NCBI GenBank assembly: GCA_009777735.1
Contig: WRLF01000003.1
Coordinates: 1 to 64,000 of the forward strand
Direction of reading: 5' to 3'
DNA length: 64,000 bases
Source of the DNA: Treponema sp.
Lineage (GTDB): Bacteria; Spirochaetota; Spirochaetia; Treponematales; Breznakiellaceae
The notes below the pieces were generated by a model. That model saw nothing but the letters and a program-made list of their open reading frames with translations. It did no database searches and had not been told where the DNA came from. This document shows positions 43,962-52,213 of the stretch, one piece after another. A program made the translations under genes and the position numbers. Positions within the stretch are counted from its first letter, which is position 1. Each line of letters opens with the position of its first letter.

Positions 43962-45215
43962 ATGAAAAAGATAATTTTTCCCATAATATCCTTCTTCATA
44001 TTGTGTGCCGCAGTATTCTCCCAGGATGCGGATTCTTCGGGAACAGGTTTTTTCATTAATGCCAATGGTGTAATTGTAACCTGTGCTCATGTAATAGAAG
44101 ATATGGACAGGGTTGTCGTTCTTATAAACAACCAGGAATATTCTGCGGAAATTCTGAGGATGGATTTAGAAAAAGACATCGCCATTTTAAGCATTAGTTA
44201 CAGAAACCCGTTTCATTTCAGGCTGGCAAATTTCAATACAGCGAACCTTGGAGACAGATTATCGGTACTGGGCTATCCTTTATCATTTATTCTGGGTTCG
44301 GATATTCGTTATACGGAGGGGAGCGTTTCTGCACGAAACGGTATAAATTCAGACCCTGTTTTTTTTCAGCATAGTGCTCCTACCCAGCCGGGAAACAGCG
44401 GCGGCCCAATTATTAACGGCAGATTCGAGGTTATAGGCATAAATGCAGCGGTAATTAATGATGATATGATAAAAAGAAACGCCGGAACTATCCCTCAAAA
44501 CATCAATTTTGGCATTAAAAGTGAATATATACCCCCGATTCTGGGAAATATACGAGCCGGGAACGGGAATGTAAGGAATATCAATGACGCAGCTAACGCA
44601 ACTGTGTTGATTCTTGGCTATGCCTCGCAAATAAATCAAACAATAATAACCGCCGTAAACAGAACAGGGTACACAGGGTTTTATTTATACATCAGCCCGA
44701 CCTCATCTGATGCATGGGGACCTGACAGGCTTGGAGAAAGCATTCTTTCCAACAGACAATCAATAACATTGCAAAATATTCCCGCAAGTTCAAATAATCG
44801 TTACGATGTTAGGCTTATAGATTCAGATGGTGATTCTTATACAAAATGGAATGTTCTTATAATGCCTAACGAGAGAGTAGAATTTACATTTGATGATTTA
44901 GACAGACAGAATGCCGAATCTGCTCCTCCCGTCTACAATGGACCCCCGATAACCATAGTCAATAACACAGGATATACAGTTTATTACCTGTATATCAGCC
45001 CCACATCAGATGATGTATGGGGACTGGACAGGCTTGCGGCAAATCAGACCCTTGGTAACAGACAGTCGGTAACGGTGAATTTGCCCCACCCGTTAAATGT
45101 TACCAATAGATATGATATTATGCTGCAGGACTCCGACGGAGATACTTATTCAAAATTTAATGTGGCGGTAACGGCAAACGGCAGGGTTGTTTTTACCTCC
45201 AGAGATATTGATTAA
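43962..45215 (+). CDS. Secreted trypsin-like serine protease with duplicated C-terminal domain
   Basis: The 417-aa protein has a signal peptide (ILCAAVFSQ) and an HtrA-like protease domain with His43 (VTCAHVIED), Asp72 (DLEKDIAIL) and Ser146 (TQPGNSGGPI). Instead of PDZ domains it carries two copies of an about 87-residue domain at 228-314 and 329-417. Both contain NxTGYTxxYLYISPTS, RLxxxxxLxNRQS and DSDGDxYxKxNV. The acidic DSDGD motif could bind calcium. AAGGAA lies upstream of the ATG. It likely acts in the periplasm; the repeats probably bind a substrate or cell envelope partner. It meets the next gene stop to stop. Confidence 0.85.
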   Translation: MKKIIFPIISFFILCAAVFSQDADSSGTGFFINANGVIVTCAHVIEDMDRVVVLINNQEYSAEILRMDLEKDIAILSISYRNPFHFRLANFNTANLGDRLSVLGYPLSFILGSDIRYTEGSVSARNGINSDPVFFQHSAPTQPGNSGGPIINGRFEVIGINAAVINDDMIKRNAGTIPQNINFGIKSEYIPPILGNIRAGNGNVRNINDAANATVLILGYASQINQTIITAVNRTGYTGFYLYISPTSSDAWGPDRLGESILSNRQSITLQNIPASSNNRYDVRLIDSDGDSYTKWNVLIMPNERVEFTFDDLDRQNAESAPPVYNGPPITIVNNTGYTVYYLYISPTSDDVWGLDRLAANQTLGNRQSVTVNLPHPLNVTNRYDIMLQDSDGDTYSKFNVAVTANGRVVFTSRDID

Positions 45216-46280
45216 TTAGATTTCCAGCGCTATTACCAGCCGCTCCCTTCCCGACGGGCCTCTTTTTGGCATTGACTTTGCTGCGGTGATAAATTCTGGC
45301 AGGGTTTTACCGGATTTTTCAAACAGGTCGGCGATGTAGTCATCTTCCGCATAATACAGGCGATATAGTTCTAAATATGCATTGTTTATTTGCAGAGAAG
45401 AAAAGCCCCGATAGTTTTCACCGGTGAAACGGCTTTCATATTCATCTTCAAACCGCTGTTGGGCAGCTTTGATTATCCGTTCTTTTTCACGGAGTATTTC
45501 TTCCCCGCCGGTGCTGCTTTCATACAACATCTGGAGTTCTGCAATTAGCTCCCTGACAAAAACTACAAAATGCCGGTTGTCCTCATCTGAAAAAATCATT
45601 GCCTGATATTCATCGGAATCAATACCAAAACGGTTTTCCATGTACAGCCGGGCGCCTTCGCTGCCGATAAATTCCGCCAGTTCTTCATTGAATTGTACCT
45701 GTCCCTTTAGAAACACTGTCGCATGGACGGATTCGTGGATAATCAGATCGGCAAGCCGATGCGGCGGATAATCACGCATCCAGGTAAACAGGGGATCTTT
45801 GAACCAGCCTAAAGTGCTGAATGCGGAGACTCCCCGGATCCATACATCCAGACCTTTTTTTTCAAGTTTTTCTCTCTCGTTGTGCGCGTTTTTAATTTTG
45901 AAAAAACCTTTATAGGGCATTCTCCCAACAACCGGGAATCGCCACTCATAACGGTTAAAAGAATCCGCTGCCGATGCCGATACCACCGCTGCCAGATAAT
46001 CCCTGTCCATACTCACATAGCGGGTGTAGTTTTTAGTCATATTTAAACCAAGTTCCTCCGTGGTAAAACGGCGGATATCATGAACCAGTTCCACAAAACG
46101 GCGGTTTTCTTCCCGTTCCTTGCTGTCACTGCCGGTTTCCAGCAGCGATTCGAGAGGAACAGCCCGTCCCAAATAGCCCAGGTAGGTTGTTCCCTCCCTG
46201 ATCGTGTAGCAGCCGAAGAATAGATAAGAGGTAATAACCAATAGGGGAACGAACGATCTTTTTCTTTTACTTTGATCCAT
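45216..46280 (-). CDS. Putative zinc aminopeptidase lipoprotein (gluzincin)
   Basis: A 354-aa protein with an N-terminal membrane anchor and lipobox-like FFGC (Cys24). The zinc motif is HESVH (182-186), with Glu199/Glu200 in FNEELAEFIG as the likely third ligand, as in HExxH-x(12-18)-E enzymes. GYLGRA near the N-terminus and the region WIRGVSAFSTLGWFKDPL match the predicted aminopeptidase family PF10023. No Shine-Dalgarno sequence; a promoter -10 ends eight bases before the ATG. Substrate unknown. Confidence 0.78.
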   Translation of the reverse strand: MDQSKRKRSFVPLLVITSYLFFGCYTIREGTTYLGYLGRAVPLESLLETGSDSKEREENRRFVELVHDIRRFTTEELGLNMTKNYTRYVSMDRDYLAAVVSASAADSFNRYEWRFPVVGRMPYKGFFKIKNAHNEREKLEKKGLDVWIRGVSAFSTLGWFKDPLFTWMRDYPPHRLADLIIHESVHATVFLKGQVQFNEELAEFIGSEGARLYMENRFGIDSDEYQAMIFSDEDNRHFVVFVRELIAELQMLYESSTGGEEILREKERIIKAAQQRFEDEYESRFTGENYRGFSSLQINNAYLELYRLYYAEDDYIADLFEKSGKTLPEFITAAKSMPKRGPSGRERLVIALEI

Positions 46281-46288
46281 GCAAATAC

Positions 46289-46317
46289 ATTATCGCTTGT
46301 CAGTCTTGCTTAGACAA
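46289..46317 (-). promoter_or_regulatory. Promoter of the gluzincin gene close to its ATG
   Basis: On the minus strand TTGTCT (46317-46312), a 17-base spacer and GATAAT (46294-46289). Eight bases separate the -10 from the start codon and no ribosome site is present. Confidence 0.55.
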
Positions 46318-46353
46318 CCCCGAAAAGATATTATTTACGAAAGGAGATAGACG

Positions 46354-48321
46354 ATGATGTTATTATTTCTTCGCATTTTACTTATAGCATCAATGTTTAT
46401 TGCTCTTTACATGATGTCTGTTACACTAAGACGATGCCGAAGTGAAAAACGCTACGGGTTTATTTACTGTTGCGCCCTTTCTTTTATTTATACACTTGGT
46501 TACTTTATCGAAATAACCTGCGGAAATCTTGAAGTTGGAATAATCGCCGTAAAAATACAATACGCCAGTTCCAGCTTTTTGACACCGGTATTCTTTTTCT
46601 TTATAGCGGAATATTGCGATATTAGCCTGTCTAAAAAATATTATCAGATTCCAATGCTGGTTATTCCGGTATTATTTTATTTATTGGTTCTGACATTGGA
46701 ACATCATACATTGTTATATTCCCGGTATGATTATGATGCCGGGAGAGATATACCGGGTATAGAAAAAACACCCGGCACTCTTTATTTTGTCCAAACATTT
46801 TATCATATACTTTATATGGTTATTATTTGTACGGTTCTGGTTCGCAATTTAATGAAAAAGAATCAAAGGCATCGTCTTGGATTAATCCTGCTCATGATCA
46901 GCGCGGTAGCTCCTCTCATTGGCAATCTAACTTATATTACGCTGACGTTTTTTAGCGACAGCAGCTTTGGGCAGATTAATTATACCGCATTTTTAATAGT
47001 AATCAGCAATTTAATATTTTTCTACAATGTTGTCCGTAATGATATGTTTGACCTTGCTCCAACAGCCTATGCGGTTACTTTGAATCTGATAAGGGATATT
47101 TTCATTTTTATTGATCAAAATATGGTTTATAGAGGATCAAACAATAAAGCTTCGGAATTGTTCCCCGTTTTATCTGAAAAATTTAAGGGAACTTCCATTT
47201 TTCAAATTGAAACATGGCCGAATGAACTTAGACTTGAAGAAAAAGATCTGAACGAAATATATATTAAAGATTCAATGCATGAAATTGAGTTTACCCTGGA
47301 TCATAAGCCCGGAAAAAATTATTCAAGTTGGTTAAACCGCGTTGTTTCTAAATCGGGGACAACTCTGGGTTGGATAATACTTATTCAGGATGTTACAAAA
47401 ACTGTAAAAATGACAAAGGAGCTTAAATATTTTAATGATCAGCTTCACAGGGCATTTTCTATATATCTATCGGAAGATGTGGTAAATGAAATTATTGACG
47501 ATCCTGCAAAACTCCAGTTAGGCGGCGTAAAACGCCACATGACGGCAATGTTTACCGATATAACGAATTTCACAAAAATATCAGAGGAATTGTCGCCCGA
47601 ACAACTGGTAGAAATGCTCAATCATTACCTTTCTTCAATGAGCAATGTAATTCTGGATCAAAAGGGAACTATTGATAAATACGTAGGAGATGCGATACTC
47701 GCCTTTTTTGGAGCTCCCGCAAAACTGCCGGATCATGCTGTACGGACTTGTACTGCGGCAATACTCATGAAACGGCTGGAAACAGAAATGAATAAACTTC
47801 TTAAAGAAAAAAATCTATGTCCCATGCCTGTTATTACACGCATTGGAATCAATACCGATTATATGGTAGTTGGAAACATGGGAACGCAAAAGAAAATGAA
47901 TTACACAGTCATTGGCGATGCGGTTAATTTAGCGTCAAGACTGGAAGGGGTAAACAAGCAATACGGAACTTCAATTATTGCATCTGAAAACACAGTAAAA
48001 GAAACAGGCGATAAATTTCTTTCAAGGCGGCTTGGCTGGATAAGGGTAGTTGGAATCAGCAAGCCGGTGCGTATTTATGAGATACTTGACTTAACGGCGG
48101 ATGCCAATCCGTCTTTGCATAAACTTACCGATCTTTTTCATAATGCCCTTGACGTTTTTGAGCTGCAGCAATGGAAAAATGCAGAACATGCGTTCAATTT
48201 AGTACTGGAACAATTTCCCGATGATAATCCGTCAAAATTATACCAAAAATACTGCAAACATTATTATCAAAATCCGCCGCCAAATAATTGGAACGGTGTG
48301 ATTGACATAAAAGAAAAATAA
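46354..48321 (+). CDS. Membrane-bound class III adenylate cyclase with 7TM sensor
   Basis: Makes cAMP from ATP in response to an unknown signal. Residues about 1-230 hold seven to eight membrane segments of the 7TM histidine-kinase sensor type, followed by a PAS-like region (FIFIDQNMVYRGSNNKASEL). The cyclase domain runs from about 385 to 580. Metal-binding Asp402 (FTDITNFT) and Asp446 (DKYVGDAI), Lys442 for adenine, and Asp522, Asn525 and Arg529 (VIGDAVNLASRLE) are all present, indicating an active ATP-specific enzyme. A helical tail (NAEHAFNLVLEQFPDDNPS) resembles one TPR unit. AAAGGAG precedes the ATG. Confidence 0.9.
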   Translation: MMLLFLRILLIASMFIALYMMSVTLRRCRSEKRYGFIYCCALSFIYTLGYFIEITCGNLEVGIIAVKIQYASSSFLTPVFFFFIAEYCDISLSKKYYQIPMLVIPVLFYLLVLTLEHHTLLYSRYDYDAGRDIPGIEKTPGTLYFVQTFYHILYMVIICTVLVRNLMKKNQRHRLGLILLMISAVAPLIGNLTYITLTFFSDSSFGQINYTAFLIVISNLIFFYNVVRNDMFDLAPTAYAVTLNLIRDIFIFIDQNMVYRGSNNKASELFPVLSEKFKGTSIFQIETWPNELRLEEKDLNEIYIKDSMHEIEFTLDHKPGKNYSSWLNRVVSKSGTTLGWIILIQDVTKTVKMTKELKYFNDQLHRAFSIYLSEDVVNEIIDDPAKLQLGGVKRHMTAMFTDITNFTKISEELSPEQLVEMLNHYLSSMSNVILDQKGTIDKYVGDAILAFFGAPAKLPDHAVRTCTAAILMKRLETEMNKLLKEKNLCPMPVITRIGINTDYMVVGNMGTQKKMNYTVIGDAVNLASRLEGVNKQYGTSIIASENTVKETGDKFLSRRLGWIRVVGISKPVRIYEILDLTADANPSLHKLTDLFHNALDVFELQQWKNAEHAFNLVLEQFPDDNPSKLYQKYCKHYYQNPPPNNWNGVIDIKEK

Positions 48322-48334
48322 TAACACCCGAGGT

Positions 48335-48358
48335 AAACGTGCCGCTCGCGGTGCGTTT
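48335..48358. repeat. Intergenic hairpin related to the 40-83 element
   Basis: AAACGTGCCGC (48335-48345) pairs with GCGGTGCGTTT (48348-48358), using two G-T wobbles, around a two-base gap. The core resembles the inner hairpin at 52-70 (CGTACCGC and GCGGTGCG). It may serve as terminator for the cyclase gene or belong to the same repeat family. Confidence 0.45.
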
Positions 48359-48373
48359 GCCGCTGACAGGCCT

Positions 48374-49192
48374 CTAATCTTTCCAGGGAAAAATAAAATT
48401 CCTCAAAGATCTTGTGCCTGTTTTTTCCCTTTCCGCTATCAAAATGGCATCCCACGGAATAACCCGTCTTTTTCGGGTGTTTTCAGTATCAGGGTTTGCT
48501 TCCAGCCAGTCATATTTCATCAAACGCAGGCGCAAAGCCTGATCAAGAAAGAGCAGTATTCCCGCAGGGCCGGGAATTAGAAATGCAAGGAATAGCGAAA
48601 GAACAAATGTTGCCAGCGAGTGCAGGAGGACAAAAATTGCAAAGCCGGTATTGTCGAAAAATATTATAAAACATTTTTTTACAATTTTTGATATTTTTAT
48701 ATCCAGCCGGGCGCGAACCGCGAAAAAAAATTGAAACGATACCAATGCAAGCACAAATGCCCAGAATATTATTACGGCAAGCAGTACTCCGATTAAGGAA
48801 TTCATCTCCAGGTAAAAAGGGATGGTGACCCTGGCAATAAGGTAAATAACAAAACCTATCAGTCCAATTGCAATACCGGACGGCAAGCCGGCTTTAAGGT
48901 TTGCAAGGAAATCGGCAAATACGAATGATCCGTAGTCCGAAATTTTCTTTACCGAAAGAGCTGCAGCACAAAGGTAGATACAGCACCAGAAAACCCCCGC
49001 CGAAAAAACAACAATTGATACAAATTGAACAGGGATGATGCCGGGGATAAATACCGGTATTGACAACGATGCGATAAATCCAAGATTCAACAGGATTATA
49101 CGAAACATATTGTCCCACAGGTCATAAAAATTTTTTCTGATAAGGAAACCAATCATTATAGTATGATAGAGGATTTTACCAACATCGTCCAT
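48374..49192 (-). CDS. Multi-pass inner-membrane protein of unknown function
   Basis: A 272-aa protein with about six hydrophobic segments (IILLNLGFIASLSIPVFIPG, FVSIVVFSAGVFWCCIYLCA, SGIAIGLIGFVIYLIARVTI, LLAVIIFWAFVLALVSFQFF, FVLLHSLATFVLSLFLAFLI) and a charged C-terminus. The FYDLWDNMFRIILLN start and overall layout recall DUF624-like proteins, but I cannot assign the family. ATG 49192 is chosen; its alternatives are in-frame at 49225 and 49159. It is divergent from the DUF4062 gene, with only 35 bases between the start codons. Confidence 0.65.
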   Translation of the reverse strand: MDDVGKILYHTIMIGFLIRKNFYDLWDNMFRIILLNLGFIASLSIPVFIPGIIPVQFVSIVVFSAGVFWCCIYLCAAALSVKKISDYGSFVFADFLANLKAGLPSGIAIGLIGFVIYLIARVTIPFYLEMNSLIGVLLAVIIFWAFVLALVSFQFFFAVRARLDIKISKIVKKCFIIFFDNTGFAIFVLLHSLATFVLSLFLAFLIPGPAGILLFLDQALRLRLMKYDWLEANPDTENTRKRRVIPWDAILIAEREKTGTRSLRNFIFPWKD

Positions 49193-49221
49193 TGCTTCAT
49201 AAGCAGGGGTTGATGTATAAT
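49192..49221 (+). promoter_or_regulatory. Promoter of the DUF4062 gene close to its ATG
   Basis: TTGCTT (49192-49197), an 18-base spacer and consensus TATAAT (49216-49221). Six bases separate the -10 from the ATG at 49228 and no ribosome site is visible. The promoter overlaps the start region of the divergent membrane-protein gene. Confidence 0.55.
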
Positions 49222-49227
49222 GCATAC

Positions 49228-50244
49228 ATGAAATACCACATTTTTATTGGTTCAACATTGGATGATCTTAAAAACGAACGAAGAGAGCTTCTTCGGATTG
49301 TGACAGAGCTTGGTCATGTTCCGGTTATTGCCGACTATCTGGATAATTCCGCAAGAAACACCCCAGCGCTTCTTAGGAAGATGATTGAAGAATGTGATTA
49401 TTTTATTGCACTTGTCGCCCATAAATATTGCGCCAAAGACGGAAATGCATTGCCCCTGATTCATGAATGCCGTATTGCGGCAAACAGCGGTGTACCTGTT
49501 TTGGCCCTCATCATTGATGAAAAGGCCCGGTGGAAACCGGTAAAAAAAGAAAAAGACGCCTCTTTTATCGGTAAACTTGACGATTTTAAGGCAACGCTTC
49601 GGGGCGGACCTTTTGAGACCTGGTGTAATACGCCCGATTTATGCCAAAAGACTCAGTATCTTCTGCTGCAGGAATTCTGCATCAATAACCGGTCTGGCTG
49701 GGTAAAAAAAGACAAAACAATTGAACCGGGGGTTGCCAACGAGCTTTCCCGCCTTAGTATAGAAAACAGCATCCTTCGCCGTCAGTACTGCAGTGAAGAC
49801 CGGGAGATTGATGTCAGGTTTCATGACGAATTAACGCGAACCCTTAAAATGATTGCCCTGAATAAAGTGTCACTGAGCTTTTATTACACCACCGGTGATA
49901 ACTGGGAAAACACACGGCAGTTCAGGTTAGTACGCATTTTTAAACTCCTTGTTCCCGAGATTTCTCCCGGTAAAACTACTGCAGAAATTTCCCGTTTCCT
50001 TGGCGCTGTTCTTAACCCTGATCTGCAGAAAATGGTTCGCAAGGACTACCCCATTCCGTCCAATACGGTGAAAAAGATCATGGCTGATTTTTCACTGCTC
50101 AAATTGGTCAGGCATGTCAACAATGAGGAAGTAAAAGCCGGTAACGAAGTATGGGAGATCACTGAACTTGGCAAAGAACTTTTTTCATTATACCGTTTAC
50201 GGCAGCTTGAAAAAGTCCTGGCAAAAAAAACGGAAGATATCTAA
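49228..50244 (+). CDS. DUF4062 protein with C-terminal winged-helix-like region
   Basis: The 338-aa protein begins KYHIFIGSTLDDLKNERREL, followed by MIEECDYFIALVAHKYC and HECRIAANSGVPVLALI, the DUF4062 pattern. DUF4062 has a flavodoxin/TIR-like fold and usually heads large ATPase proteins. Here no NACHT or other NTPase motif follows. The C-terminal about 120 residues look like a winged helix (IPSNTVKKIMADFSLLKLVR, then VWEITELGKELFSLYRL). The central part has LSIENSILRRQY, a short helix. A signalling or regulatory role is inferred; function unknown. Confidence 0.7.
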   Translation: MKYHIFIGSTLDDLKNERRELLRIVTELGHVPVIADYLDNSARNTPALLRKMIEECDYFIALVAHKYCAKDGNALPLIHECRIAANSGVPVLALIIDEKARWKPVKKEKDASFIGKLDDFKATLRGGPFETWCNTPDLCQKTQYLLLQEFCINNRSGWVKKDKTIEPGVANELSRLSIENSILRRQYCSEDREIDVRFHDELTRTLKMIALNKVSLSFYYTTGDNWENTRQFRLVRIFKLLVPEISPGKTTAEISRFLGAVLNPDLQKMVRKDYPIPSNTVKKIMADFSLLKLVRHVNNEEVKAGNEVWEITELGKELFSLYRLRQLEKVLAKKTEDI

Positions 50245-50250
50245 CCCGCC

Positions 50251-51132
50251 ATGAGCCGCTGTTTTTCCTCCCTTCACACCCATACCACTTTCTGTGACGG
50301 CAAGGATGACATCGAAGCAATGTGCAAGTCGGCGTTTGAAAAAGAGCTTGCCGCCATTGGCTTCAGTTCTCATGCTCCCGTCGGAAAAGCCGGGTTTGAA
50401 ACGAGCTGGCACATGAAAGACGGGCGGCTGGGAGAGTATATTGATGAAGTTAAATCCGCCCGCCGCCGCTGGGAGGGAAGGATAGCAGTTTACCTGGGGC
50501 TGGAGGTTGATTACATCAAGGGCTTGCGTTCGCCGTTGGACAAGGACATTCAGGATTTAAACCTGGATTATATCATCGGGTCGGTGCATTATGTGATGCC
50601 GCTGCGCGAGGAGCCGTTTACTGTTGACGGTTCTGCGGAAGAACTGGAAAAAGGCATAACGGAAGGTTATAACGGCGATGGTGAGGCAATGATGCATGAC
50701 TACTGGAATGCGGTTCTTGAAATGACAGCCCTTGGCGGTTTGGACATAATAGGCCATCTGGATCTGGTTAAAAAAGGTAACTTCCGGGGCAATCCGGTAA
50801 AATGCCTGTTTGACATGAAAAGCAGAGTATATATACAGCGGGTTGAGGAAGCTGCCCAGGCCATTGCTGCCGGTGGTTTTGCGGTTGAAGTCAACACCGG
50901 AATGATGAACCGCGGCTATTGTACCGAGACCTGTCCGTCATTGCCGGTTTTACGTCTGCTGCGCCGGTACAATGTGCCGGTTATGATCAGTGCCGATGCC
51001 CATTGTGCGGATCACCTGGACGGTAATTACGGGGAAGCCCGGCAAATCCTGCTCAATGCAGGTTATACCACCCATGCCATGTTTGCAGGCAGGAAGGACG
51101 GGAAAGCGGTATGGCGTGAAACGCCGCTTTAA
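50251..51132 (+). CDS. PHP-family histidinol phosphatase-like protein
   Basis: The 293-aa metal-dependent phosphoesterase has the PHP motifs LHTHTTFCDGKD, GFSSHAP, GLEVDYIKGL, IGSVHYVM, DIIGHLDLVKK and VEVNTG, then ISADAHCADHL. This matches HisK/HisJ histidinol phosphatases. With no other his gene nearby, activity on another phosphate ester is possible. It starts six bases after the DUF4062 gene. Confidence 0.85.
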   Translation: MSRCFSSLHTHTTFCDGKDDIEAMCKSAFEKELAAIGFSSHAPVGKAGFETSWHMKDGRLGEYIDEVKSARRRWEGRIAVYLGLEVDYIKGLRSPLDKDIQDLNLDYIIGSVHYVMPLREEPFTVDGSAEELEKGITEGYNGDGEAMMHDYWNAVLEMTALGGLDIIGHLDLVKKGNFRGNPVKCLFDMKSRVYIQRVEEAAQAIAAGGFAVEVNTGMMNRGYCTETCPSLPVLRLLRRYNVPVMISADAHCADHLDGNYGEARQILLNAGYTTHAMFAGRKDGKAVWRETPL

Positions 51133-51143
51133 TACTCCCTCAC

Positions 51144-51181
51144 TCTTACCTCTTACCTTTTACCTCTTACCTTTGTATAAT
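51144..51181 (+). promoter_or_regulatory. Simple repeat and -10 box before galE
   Basis: TTACCTC/TTTTACC units (51144-51174) run into TATAAT (51176-51181), which ends five bases before the galE ATG. The -35 region falls in the repeat and is a poor match. No ribosome site is visible. Confidence 0.45.
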
Positions 51182-51186
51182 AACCC

Positions 51187-52200
51187 ATGAACGTATTGAT
51201 TATCGGTGGTGCCGGGTATATAGGCAGCCATGTGGCAAAGGAATTTCTTGAACGGGGATGCTGCGTCACAGTGTTCGATAACCTTTCCAGCGGCTTGCGT
51301 GAAAACCTTGATTCCTTGTCTGCGTTCGCCAAAGGCAGATTTGCGTTTACTTACGGAGACATCCTTGATTATCCTGTCCTTGCAGAGACAATGAAGGGCG
51401 GAATGCAAAACGCACCTTTTGATGCTCTCGTGCATCTTGCCGCTTTCAAGGCAGCCGGGGAATCCATGCTGAAACCGGAAAAATATTCCCGCAACAATAT
51501 CACCGGAACACTAAACATCCTCAATGCCGCAGCGGAAACCGGTATAAATAATATTGTGTTTTCATCCAGCGCCGCAGTGTACGGTGAACCTGTATATCTG
51601 CCCATTGACGAAAAACACCCAACCAATCCGGAAAATTACTACGGCTTTACGAAGCTGGAAATTGAACATTTTTTGGGTTGGTACGAAAAGCTCAGGGGCA
51701 TACGCCACGCCAGCCTGCGCTATTTCAATGCTGCCGGTTATGATGTGCAGGGGTGTATCAAAGGGCTTGAGCAGAACCCGGCAAACCTGCTGCCCGTTAT
51801 AATGGAAGTTGCCTGCGGCATGAGGGCAGAACTGCAAATTTTTGGAAATGACTATGATACACATGACGGAACGTGCATCCGGGATTACATCCATGTCACA
51901 GACCTTGCTGCCGGCCATGCCGCCGCGCTGGATTATATCATCAATAATAAAAAAAGCCTCATTGTAAACCTTGGCAGCGAGACAGGGAGTTCGGTGACTG
52001 AAGTTGTCGAAGCGGCCCGGCGGGTAACCGGTAAAACCATCCCCGCTAAAATTACCGGCAGACGAGCCGGCGATCCGGCAAAACTCACTGCGTCATCCGC
52101 CCTTGCGCGTGAACTCCTTGGCTGGGAGCCCCGGCACTCAGATATGGAAACGCTTATAAAAACAAGCTGGGAAGTGTACAAATTAAAAGGTAAGAGATAA
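51187..52200 (+). CDS. galE: UDP-glucose 4-epimerase
   Basis: Interconverts UDP-glucose and UDP-galactose with NAD bound. The 337-aa short-chain dehydrogenase-type protein has the dinucleotide motif IIGGAGYIGSHVAKEF, catalytic Ser in FSSSAAVYGE and the YxxxK pair in NYYGFTKLEIE, plus CIRDYIHVTDLAAGH. The 337-aa length is standard. M20 peptidase gene follows after 13 bases. Confidence 0.95.
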   Translation: MNVLIIGGAGYIGSHVAKEFLERGCCVTVFDNLSSGLRENLDSLSAFAKGRFAFTYGDILDYPVLAETMKGGMQNAPFDALVHLAAFKAAGESMLKPEKYSRNNITGTLNILNAAAETGINNIVFSSSAAVYGEPVYLPIDEKHPTNPENYYGFTKLEIEHFLGWYEKLRGIRHASLRYFNAAGYDVQGCIKGLEQNPANLLPVIMEVACGMRAELQIFGNDYDTHDGTCIRDYIHVTDLAAGHAAALDYIINNKKSLIVNLGSETGSSVTEVVEAARRVTGKTIPAKITGRRAGDPAKLTASSALARELLGWEPRHSDMETLIKTSWEVYKLKGKR

Positions 52201-52213
52201 AAAAAAGGGGTAT

